In this document: piece by piece, positions 43,280 to 50,203 of the stretch | Layout: every line of letters starts with the position of its first letter | Position numbering within the stretch: the stretch's first letter is position 1 | Assembly (NCBI GenBank): GCA_017744715.1 | Contig: JAGIAT010000001.1 | Span: 964,028 to 1,028,027, forward strand | DNA length: 64,000 bases | From: Niabella sp. | Lineage (GTDB): Bacteria > Bacteroidota > Bacteroidia > Chitinophagales > Chitinophagaceae | Direction: 5' to 3' | Translations under genes and position numbers: made by a program | The notes under the pieces: generated by a model | Told to the model about the DNA's origin: nothing | The model's input: only the letters and a program-made list of their open reading frames with translations | Database searches by the model: none

Positions 43280-43747
43280 ATGATCGTCTTCCGTATAGAG
43301 AGGGAAAAATATCTGAGCACAACACTACATGGCACGGGCGCCTCTATGGTGAGCGGTTACAGATGGAACAGCTTAAATACGCGGATGGTATATGCCGCAG
43401 AAAGCAGGGCCCTGGCCACCCTGGAAGTTTCGGTTCATTTAGATCTGAGCGAAGATTTACCAACAGACCGCTATTATGTGGAGATTGAAATACCCGATGA
43501 TCTTCCTATTCAGGAAGTGTTGATTGAAGAACTTCCTGAAGACTGGAATGCTAAGCCTCCTATACCTGCCACGCAAATAATAGGAGATGATTTTGTTGGC
43601 TATAATGAGGTTGCTGTTTTAAAGGTGCCCAGTAGCATTGTTCCTGACGAGTTCAATTACCTGATAAACCCGCTGCATGAAGATGCGAAACGCATTCAGG
43701 TGGTGCGGACCAAAAAAATGGAATTTGATCAACGGTTTAAATTATAA
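43280..43747 (+). CDS. RES family NAD-degrading toxin
   Basis: A 155-residue RES-domain protein. The family phosphorolyses or hydrolyses NAD+ in the cytoplasm and is toxic without its Xre antitoxin. The eponymous residues are visible: R28 in YRWNSLNT, E41 in VYAAESRALATLEV and S127 in SIVPDEFNYLINP. Length is normal. It lies directly after the antitoxin gene and forms a two-gene unit. No mobile-element genes surround the pair, but a siderophore receptor gene is divergent from it. Confidence 0.9.
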   Translation: MIVFRIEREKYLSTTLHGTGASMVSGYRWNSLNTRMVYAAESRALATLEVSVHLDLSEDLPTDRYYVEIEIPDDLPIQEVLIEELPEDWNAKPPIPATQIIGDDFVGYNEVAVLKVPSSIVPDEFNYLINPLHEDAKRIQVVRTKKMEFDQRFKL

Positions 43748-43979
43748 ACAGCCAATAATAACGCCTCTCTTCATGGGTGTTTGAGGCTCCGGGTTTAATG
43801 CGTTTCGTACCGATGAGAAGCAACTTTTGAACCTGAAGCAAAACACTCCCGCCCGGTTATGACCTGCTCCTGCTGGTTTTAAATAAGGGAGGCATCAAAG
43901 CAACCATAACCAACCGCTCTGTTTTTTTCAAAGGGCAACCGAATCTGTAATCTCGAATCTGAAATCTGACCGCTTCTCA
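43748..43979. other. Intergenic region between the RES toxin and the sugar operon
   Basis: A 232-bp convergent gap with no gene. It carries ATCTGTAATCTCGAATCTGA-type short repeats at about 43945-43970 and no convincing terminator. Confidence 0.4.
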
Positions 43980-44825
43980 TTAAAACCGTACTTCGTCGTC
44001 CCGGTGCTGCGCGTATGCTTTTTTAAAGTCGACCGTTTTTACTTCACCGGCAATAAACCGGATCCCTCCCAGGATGTGGTTCAGGTAAACGGGGTCGCTG
44101 TAATCCTTTTTGTCGTGGCCCAGGGTGGTTACCCAGGTATGACCGCCGTCGAAGGCATATTCCCAGGTGGTGGGATAAAAGTCGCCGTAATTTCCACGGT
44201 TTTTCTGAAGCATTTCTTTTTGCTGGATGCTGGTTGTATCAATGGTACGCAGGTCGTGTACCATCAGCACCCGCGGACCCGGGTACATTTCCTTGGCAAA
44301 ATAACACTCATCGCCTTTTTCCCAAACTGCAGGTACGCCTTTCATAGAAGGATGGCCGGTATCAATAACCCTTACCGTAAAGGGCTGAAATTTGGCATGC
44401 CAGGAAAAAGTACCGCCCAGCATCATTTTAAACCAGCGCCAGTTACGCTCAGTTCCGGTTACGGAGTGCAGGCCCACAAAACCGCCGCCGGCTTCGATGT
44501 AGTGCCGGAAGGCGAGCCGTTGTGCATCGGTATCAAATACATCATTATTGGTACTGGGAAAGATGAGCAGGGTATACTGTTTCAGGTTTGCCTCGGTCAT
44601 CACCTCCGGCCGGGAGCTGGTATCTACCTTAAACCCGTTAACGGTGCCCAACTGTTGAATGGCTTTTACCGCAAACGGAATATTATCATGCACATAGCCT
44701 TTCCCGTTTTTGGTATATACCAATACCCGCACTTTTTTCCAGTTAAAAGCATTTTGTGCATGGACGCCGCCGGTTACGCCAAACAATGCGGCTACAAAAA
44801 GCAGGACAGCAGAAAATTTTTTCAT
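43980..44825 (-). CDS. ThuA-like domain protein, exported
   Basis: A 281-residue protein with signal peptide (MKKFSAVLLFVAALFGVTGGVHAQ) and a ThuA/glutamine-amidotransferase-like fold. Motifs include VLVYTKNGKGYVHDNIPFAV, LLIFPSTNNDVF, GGGFVGLHSVTGT and NHPSMKGVP-like TGHPSMKGVP. ThuA proteins take part in 3-keto-sugar (trehalose-type) metabolism together with Gfo/Idh/MocA dehydrogenases. It is the last gene of a tight four-gene minus-strand operon (9 bases after the DUF6807 gene). Confidence 0.9.
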   Translation of the reverse strand: MKKFSAVLLFVAALFGVTGGVHAQNAFNWKKVRVLVYTKNGKGYVHDNIPFAVKAIQQLGTVNGFKVDTSSRPEVMTEANLKQYTLLIFPSTNNDVFDTDAQRLAFRHYIEAGGGFVGLHSVTGTERNWRWFKMMLGGTFSWHAKFQPFTVRVIDTGHPSMKGVPAVWEKGDECYFAKEMYPGPRVLMVHDLRTIDTTSIQQKEMLQKNRGNYGDFYPTTWEYAFDGGHTWVTTLGHDKKDYSDPVYLNHILGGIRFIAGEVKTVDFKKAYAQHRDDEVRF

Positions 44826-44834
44826 CAGATATAT

Positions 44835-46079
44835 TTATTTAAAAGTGATTTTTGGAGGATGTGCAAAGGCCTGCCAGGCTTCTTCCGCCTGTTCTTTTGG
44901 AAGCTGGTTGTTAAATACCAGAAAACGGTACCGCAGCAGGTATTGTTTGCCGGGTTCCAGCAGCCAGTCTTTATTCTTGGTAGGCGAGAAGTTTAAAAAT
45001 ACATCGCCCCGGTTATTCATATTTTCGGGCCATACCCGCAAGGGTTCGGGGTAATTGTAATTGGCGGGGTAACTCATCATCTCCAGTCCGCCGTACTGCT
45101 GGTTCAGCTGCCCCTGTGCCACGCACCAGCGTGCGGTGCTGCCATCGGCGGCCTTCCGGTCTTTTCCATCGGAAGTAAAAATAACACTGTTATCCCTGTT
45201 CCATGCGGCCGTGGCCCGGATGCCCAACCCGCCATAACGGTACTCCAGCAGCTTTACCGGGCTGGAGCTGGCGCAGCTCAGCTGTACCGTTATATCCATA
45301 ATGTAGTAGCTGTCGTTGCGGCTATCCGGCCGGTAAATTCTTACCGTTTGCAACTCGTTGATCGCCTTTTTTTCTGCTCCGTCTTTTTTAAAGGCAATAT
45401 GCTCATGCAGCGCCTCAAAGCCGGAATAAACGGGTCCGTTATACAATGCTCCGAACCCTGCAAACCGTACGGTTCCTTTGCGGTCCCTGAGGTTCCAGAA
45501 GTCAACGGTATCTTTTTCAAACAATACATGCGTCCACGGATTCCACATACCCCAGTGATGATAATGATCCGGAGCATTGATCCTTGTCAGCTCTTCACCA
45601 TTGGGCGTCCATAACGGGTGAATGAACCCGCTGCGCTTATAGGCGGTATCGATCCCTTTGGGCGGGTATACCGTTTCGGAATGGTATTGCAGGAGGTGTT
45701 TGCTGCCGTATTGAAGGGTAAGCGCTCCGGCGTTTAAACGGGTCTGCATACCGGTGATGGCCTCTTTTGCAGATGTTGTTTTGGACAGCTCAAAACTGCG
45801 GGTTGTTTGTTTTGCCGGTTCCAGCATCCAGTACAACCTGCGGCTTCCCCTGGTTTCGATCTGGAACGGAACCGGTGTTTTCCGGCCTCCCGTCGTTTCC
45901 AGGAGCTGCAGGCCACTGTCTGCTTCAAATGTAACCGCATCCAGGTCTATGCTCATTGGAATAGAGAATGCTTCTTTTCCGGATGTTTTTACCTGCCAGC
46001 TGCTGATGCGTTGGGCACAAAGCGGGGCACTTCCGGCTAATGTGATAAAAGCCAGCAGGCAAAGGATCTTCTTTGTCAT
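44835..46079 (-). CDS. DUF6807 (PmoA-like) family protein, exported
   Basis: A 414-residue exported protein (signal MTKKILCLLAFITLAGSAPLCAQ). It fits the DUF6807 family, often labelled PmoA because of an old naming link to methane oxygenase, which is misleading. Conserved pieces are the NAPDHYHHWGMWNPW segment, the RDKRG-like LRDRKGTVRF region and the final PWLLEPGKQYLLRYRF-like KDWLLEPGKQYLLRYRF. Proteins of this family are frequent neighbours of Gfo/Idh enzymes in polysaccharide and sugar degradation gene sets. It is four bases downstream of the oxidoreductase gene. Confidence 0.85.
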   Translation of the reverse strand: MTKKILCLLAFITLAGSAPLCAQRISSWQVKTSGKEAFSIPMSIDLDAVTFEADSGLQLLETTGGRKTPVPFQIETRGSRRLYWMLEPAKQTTRSFELSKTTSAKEAITGMQTRLNAGALTLQYGSKHLLQYHSETVYPPKGIDTAYKRSGFIHPLWTPNGEELTRINAPDHYHHWGMWNPWTHVLFEKDTVDFWNLRDRKGTVRFAGFGALYNGPVYSGFEALHEHIAFKKDGAEKKAINELQTVRIYRPDSRNDSYYIMDITVQLSCASSSPVKLLEYRYGGLGIRATAAWNRDNSVIFTSDGKDRKAADGSTARWCVAQGQLNQQYGGLEMMSYPANYNYPEPLRVWPENMNNRGDVFLNFSPTKNKDWLLEPGKQYLLRYRFLVFNNQLPKEQAEEAWQAFAHPPKITFK

Positions 46080-46083
46080 GTTA

Positions 46084-47475
46084 CTATTTGGGTTCTGATT
46101 TTTTTGCGAGCTCCAATGCTGAGGTGGTCGTATAATATTTGGCGATCATATTGGGCACCTCCCAGTCGGGCATTTTCTTTTCTTTCAGGAACTGAAGGTA
46201 GCGCTGCATTACCTGGCCAAAATGCGCTTCATGACCGGTATTGTATTGTTGAGGTACCATCACCTGCCATCCGGCGGCGGTTTTTGTGAGTTCAACGCCC
46301 GGGTATTTTGCCTGTATGGCTGCCAATGCGGTGGTGAGGTCCTTTTCAAAACCGGCATCGGATTTTTTAACCGGCTCAATGTATAATACCGGCTTGTATT
46401 TTTGTTCGGCTCCCTGGCGGATGATGAGGTTGGCACGGGTTCCTCTCATGATCGAATAGTGCGTGTCGCCGGTTCCTTCGGGTGCCTTATACCCCCAGGT
46501 TACCGATACCTTGGCATTTACACCGCGCAACTTATAGTTGAAGCTTCCGTTACTGTAAATGTTGAGTATTGAATCGTTCTTAACATCCTTCTTCAGGTAA
46601 TCCGGAAACGCGGCTTGTTTGGTAAGATCCGAAAACTGGCTGAGGGTGATGGGCGTTGTCCAGCGTTTTGCAGCCACCATTTCAATATCTTTCTGATAAT
46701 CGATGACCTGTTCGGGGAAACACTCCCACTGTACCAGGTCTACCAGGTGTGTGGTTACATCCACAATGCCTTCGCCCTGTTGTGTTACATCCAGGAACCA
46801 GGCCGGGCGCTGCAATACGGCTCCGGAAACCAGTTTATAAAGGTAATGCACACTCTCTTTGGTAACCGCCGGGTTTTCGGGGGTACCTTTTTCGAGGTCG
46901 CCAAATACCTCCTTGATTTGTGAAAACTCCCGTTGCAGGAGGGTATTGATCTCAAAGCGCTCGGTCATGATATCATAAAGGAGCACTTTTTTTTCGGCGG
47001 CTTTTGCAAAGGCCGTTTTTACCAGCTCAAACCCGGCTTTATCAATGGCCATAGGTTTGTCTGCCAGCACATTCAGCCCGGCATCTACCGTGTTCAGCAC
47101 ATATTCTGCCTTCTTCTGGTTGTTGCCGCTCATCACCACAACATTGCCTTTTTTCTCCGCGATCATTTTCTGGAAAAAATCGGCACCGGTATACACATTT
47201 TCTTTCCAATGTGTGGGATGTTCTGCACGGGTATTATAGGACTCGATCCGTTTCAGATGCAGTCCCACATCCGGGCCTTCGGGCGCATATACATATACAT
47301 TGCTGTCCACATCGGCATACATTTCTTTTTGCACGAGGGCTGCATGAAAGTGCCCGGGGTCCAATGTGATCAGTGTGATCCGGGATGAATCTGCTGTAGC
47401 AGAACCGCCGGATTCATTGTTTTTACAGGACATCATAACAGTGAGCAGTGCAACCGGTAGAAGGAGTTGTTTCAT
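46084..47475 (-). CDS. Gfo/Idh/MocA-like oxidoreductase, lipoprotein
   Basis: A 463-residue protein that begins with a lipoprotein signal (MKQLLLPVALLTVMMSC). The NAD-binding Rossmann half is unusual: ITLITLDPGHFHAALVQKEM, with the later NVLADKPMAID equivalent of the EKP motif of the Gfo/Idh group. The C-terminal half fits the putative-oxidoreductase C-terminal family (PF16490). Its ATG starts directly after the stop of the upstream oxidoreductase gene with no spacer, so the two are translationally linked. It probably oxidises a sugar or sugar derivative outside the cytoplasm. Confidence 0.87.
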   Translation of the reverse strand: MKQLLLPVALLTVMMSCKNNESGGSATADSSRITLITLDPGHFHAALVQKEMYADVDSNVYVYAPEGPDVGLHLKRIESYNTRAEHPTHWKENVYTGADFFQKMIAEKKGNVVVMSGNNQKKAEYVLNTVDAGLNVLADKPMAIDKAGFELVKTAFAKAAEKKVLLYDIMTERFEINTLLQREFSQIKEVFGDLEKGTPENPAVTKESVHYLYKLVSGAVLQRPAWFLDVTQQGEGIVDVTTHLVDLVQWECFPEQVIDYQKDIEMVAAKRWTTPITLSQFSDLTKQAAFPDYLKKDVKNDSILNIYSNGSFNYKLRGVNAKVSVTWGYKAPEGTGDTHYSIMRGTRANLIIRQGAEQKYKPVLYIEPVKKSDAGFEKDLTTALAAIQAKYPGVELTKTAAGWQVMVPQQYNTGHEAHFGQVMQRYLQFLKEKKMPDWEVPNMIAKYYTTTSALELAKKSEPK

Positions 47476-48900
47476 TTATTTTTTTAATTTATTCAATACA
47501 TAATTGGTTCCATAGGGATAGCGTTGCGGTCTTGACAAGAGTTTATTGGCTTCAATATTGTCTTTAAAGACCTCTTTTTTAGGATCCCAGTACAATTTGG
47601 TTCCCAGCTTCATGGCGGTATGGGCCACCAGGCAGGCGCTGCAGGAGCGATGTGCCACTTCTGCCGGGCTGATGTTCGGCTTTTTACTGATGATGCAGTC
47701 TACCCAGTTGAGGTGCTGCTCCCGGCTTTCATACAAATGTACCTCATTAGGGCCAATAACCGAAGTAAGGATCTTTGGATCGCTGGCATTGAAGGCCTTG
47801 TTCTGTGCGCCTGCACCGGCGCCCGGATCGGAAGCGGTTACGCCCACATTTCCCCGTGATACAAAGATCCATCCGTTACTGCCTTCAAATTTAACACCAT
47901 TCGGGTTCTTGCTGTTAATAAGCATGGTTACCCCGTTGGCATATTTAGCTTTTACTTCGTAGTCTCCGTGTACATTCCACAAACCGGTTTTGGGAAATTG
48001 TGCGCTGCCTTCCACTTCAATGGGGCCGGTAAGCTCGGTGTCCATTCCCCAATGTGCAATGTCGATATGGTGTACTCCCCAGCCGGTGATCATACCCGCG
48101 CCGAATTGTTCCATACGCAGCCAGCCGCCCCGTGATTCCACATCTTTTTGATTATGTACCCGGTCCTGTGTATAATAGATATAGGGCGTAGATCCCAGCC
48201 ACATATCATAGTTAAGGCCTTCGGGGATGGGCATTTCGGCGGTATTGCCACCCGGAGGATCGGCCGGTAATCCTACATGCACCGTATGCAGTTTGCCGAT
48301 GCGGCCGTTCCGCACCAGCTCACAGGCTTTTTTAAATTGCGGCCAGGGGCTTACCGAGCGCTGCTGGCTTCCCAGCTGAAAAACAACGCCCGACCGGCGT
48401 ACCGTATCGCTCATAGAGCGGCCTTCTTCAATGGTAAGGGAAGTAGGTTTTTGCAGGTAAATATGTTTGCCGGCAAGTGCGGCTTCCATGGCCGGCTGTG
48501 CATGCCAGTGGTCCGGCGTACTGATGATAACCGCGTCAATGTCTTTATTCACCAGCAGTTCATGATAGTCGTCGTGCATTTTGATGTCGATGTAATTAGA
48601 CTTGCCGGTTTTTTTTGCATACCACTGTTCCACTTTCTGCTTGCCGGCTTCCAGCCGGTAGCGGTCTACATCTGCCATGGCCACGATCCGCGCCGATTCA
48701 TGTTTAAAGGTTTCTACCAGGTCGTGCGTGGTGGCAATGCGGCCGCAGCCGATCTGTGCGATATTGACCTTGTTGCTGGGGGCGTCCTTGGTAAAAAAAG
48801 ACGCGGGCACAATCATCGGTACCCGGGGTAGGAGGAACGCACCTGCTGAGATGGTAGCGGAGTTCCTGATAAAGTTTCTTCTGCTTTTTGAATTCGGCAT
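47476..48900 (-). CDS. Gfo/Idh/MocA family oxidoreductase with Tat signal
   Basis: A 474-residue oxidoreductase with a twin-arginine signal (SRRNFIRNSATISAGAFLLP). The Rossmann motif is IAQIGCGRIATTHD, the signature lysine motif is HIYLQKPTSLTIEEG, and the GWGVHHIDIAHWG segment is near the active site. Export by Tat fits binding of NAD(H) in the cytoplasm before transport, as in glucose-fructose oxidoreductase. It is the first gene of the four-gene operon, whose products (two dehydrogenases, DUF6807, ThuA) are all exported. Confidence 0.9.
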   Translation of the reverse strand: MPNSKSRRNFIRNSATISAGAFLLPRVPMIVPASFFTKDAPSNKVNIAQIGCGRIATTHDLVETFKHESARIVAMADVDRYRLEAGKQKVEQWYAKKTGKSNYIDIKMHDDYHELLVNKDIDAVIISTPDHWHAQPAMEAALAGKHIYLQKPTSLTIEEGRSMSDTVRRSGVVFQLGSQQRSVSPWPQFKKACELVRNGRIGKLHTVHVGLPADPPGGNTAEMPIPEGLNYDMWLGSTPYIYYTQDRVHNQKDVESRGGWLRMEQFGAGMITGWGVHHIDIAHWGMDTELTGPIEVEGSAQFPKTGLWNVHGDYEVKAKYANGVTMLINSKNPNGVKFEGSNGWIFVSRGNVGVTASDPGAGAGAQNKAFNASDPKILTSVIGPNEVHLYESREQHLNWVDCIISKKPNISPAEVAHRSCSACLVAHTAMKLGTKLYWDPKKEVFKDNIEANKLLSRPQRYPYGTNYVLNKLKK

Positions 48901-49117
48901 ATTCTTAAAATTAAACAGGTATTAAAGCTGATGGCAATGCCTGGAACAACAATGTTCTGTAAAAGCAAGCGTGCAGGCATCTATCGTTGTTACGGGTAAC
49001 TAAAATAGCAACTTTCGGGGACAGGTTGGGGAAATGGGGGCGTCATTTTTTACTACAACGTTTGAAATAAAAAGAACCTGTTTTTATTTGGGCCCGCCGG
49101 GGTAAACAGCAACGGGC

Positions 49118-49147
49118 ATAAAAAAAACCGCTTTGTTTCCAAAGCGG
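49118..49147 (-). terminator. Rho-independent terminator of the sigma-factor gene
   Basis: Arms CCGCTTT (49128-49134) and AAAGCGG (49141-49147) enclose GTTTCC; on the minus strand the stem is followed by seven T (complement of the A run at 49121-49127). It lies about 120 bases after the sigma-factor stop. Confidence 0.85.
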
Positions 49148-49158
49148 CTCAATTAGTC

Positions 49159-49258
49159 GTCATCTTGTAACAACCAGATGGTATTCGGCAAATAAATTCA
49201 ATCAACTACCAAACAGCAATTAACGAATTTCTTTTTCCATCGGGAGTTACAAGATGAC
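49159..49258 (-). other. Long-range 13-bp inverted repeat in the sigma-factor 3' UTR
   Basis: GTCATCTTGTAAC at 49159-49171 is perfectly complementary to GTTACAAGATGAC at 49246-49258, enclosing 74 bases. It starts seven bases after the sigma-factor stop codon and ends just before the terminator, so the mRNA 3' end can fold into a closed structure. Confidence 0.6.
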
Positions 49259-49265
49259 ATGCTCT

Positions 49266-49865
49266 TTATTTCCCCGTCATCATTTTCCTGAGGTTCAGCA
49301 GGCCATAGCGCATCCGGCCCAGCGCCGTATTGATGCTGCACCCGGTCATGTCTGCTATTTCCTTAAAGCTCAGGTTTGCAAAGTGGCGCAGGATGATCAC
49401 CTCGCGCTGCTCTTCCGGCAATTGCTCCAGCATGTCCTGGGCTTTACCGATATTCTGGACGGTGATGATTTTTTCTTCAACATTTTGCTCAGAGGAATTG
49501 ATGGTATCCAACACCTCGTGATCTACACTGTTTTTGGCGAACGGAATGCGTTTCAGTTTCCTGAAATAATCTACACAAAGATTGTGGGCAATGCGCATCG
49601 CCCAGGGCAAAAACTTACCTTCCTCTTTGTACTTCCCGTTTTTTAATGTTTCGATGATCTTTATAAAAACATCCTGGCAAATATCCTCAGCATGGTATTT
49701 ATCCTTTACCAGAAACAGTACAGTGCTAAACAACTTCTCCTGGTAACGGTTCAATAAGGAATCCAGTGCAGAAGTATGTCCTTTTGAAAATAGATTTATG
49801 AGCTCGTTATCAGTCTTCTTTAAGTAAGTTATCATCCGTTGTTCAATTAACGCGGAAATTTTCAT
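49266..49865 (-). CDS. Sigma-70 family RNA polymerase sigma factor (ECF type)
   Basis: A 199-residue ECF-like sigma factor. Region 2 is seen in LLNRYQEKLFSTVLFLVKD and AEDICQDVFIKI (about residues 40-75), with the -10-contacting KFLPWAMRIAHNLCVDYFRK. Region 4 is the HTH with LPEEQREVIILRHFANLSF, EIADMTGCSINTALGRMRYG. There is no anti-sigma gene beside it. The start at 49865 begins the conserved part; longer frames upstream are not supported. It is divergent from uvrA across a 338-bp region, and its transcript seems to end in a structured 3' UTR. Confidence 0.93.
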   Translation of the reverse strand: MKISALIEQRMITYLKKTDNELINLFSKGHTSALDSLLNRYQEKLFSTVLFLVKDKYHAEDICQDVFIKIIETLKNGKYKEEGKFLPWAMRIAHNLCVDYFRKLKRIPFAKNSVDHEVLDTINSSEQNVEEKIITVQNIGKAQDMLEQLPEEQREVIILRHFANLSFKEIADMTGCSINTALGRMRYGLLNLRKMMTGK

Positions 49866-50023
49866 TTCCACCTTTTTTAGATTAAAACTTAGTTCAATAA
49901 CCTCCGAATTTACCCACCTTTTCACGTTTTTTCTCCTTCCCGGGTAAACGAGTGTTGCGAAAATAGGCGTTTCAACGTTTATAGCCGGTGCTTTCCATCC
50001 AGATTTTGCCCCCAAAATCTTCA

Positions 50024-50053
50024 AAATAATGTTAAAATTTTTTAACATTATTT
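50024..50053. promoter_or_regulatory. Perfect 13-bp inverted repeat with 4-base spacer
   Basis: AAATAATGTTAAA (50024-50036) and TTTAACATTATTT (50041-50053) flank ATTT. It lies between divergent genes, about 160 bases from the sigma-factor start and 150 from the uvrA start. It may be an operator for a dimeric regulator or an RNA hairpin in a leader. Confidence 0.5.
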
Positions 50054-50172
50054 GTAGTATGTTGATTTTTATTAGGTTATAAGACCGTTCGTGTTGTTTC
50101 CATGGGTTTGCCTGGTCTGTTAAAATCGCGGGCCGCTTAAAAATCAGGCAATTTTTTCAGGCATTTAACAGC

Positions 50173-50180
50173 TAAATTTG
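50173..50180 (+). promoter_or_regulatory. Bacteroidota-type -7 element of uvrA
   Basis: TAAATTTG matches TAnnTTTG exactly and lies 23 bases before the ATG at 50204. No TTG is seen at the expected upstream distance. Confidence 0.45.
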
Positions 50181-50203
50181 TGCCCTCTAAAAATGTAATT
50201 GGA

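Larger units (their letters stand above)
48901..49265. other. Intergenic region between the sugar operon and the sigma-factor gene
   Basis: Holds the promoter of the minus-strand sugar operon at its left end and the 3' untranslated region of the sigma-factor gene at its right. A terminator (49118-49147) and a long-range 13-bp inverted repeat (49159-49258) are described separately. No gene was found. Confidence 0.55.
49866..50203. other. Divergent regulatory region between sigma factor and uvrA
   Basis: No gene present. It contains a 13-bp perfect palindrome arm pair at 50024-50053 and a TAnnTTTG promoter element for uvrA at 50173-50180. Predicted sigma-factor control sites are not obvious. 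Confidence 0.5.

Noticed and set aside
44004..44996. 330-residue plus-strand frame antisense to the ThuA gene
   Set aside because: It mirrors the codon bias of the ThuA and DUF6807 genes on the other strand and spans the gap between them; no domain, signal or conserved motif.
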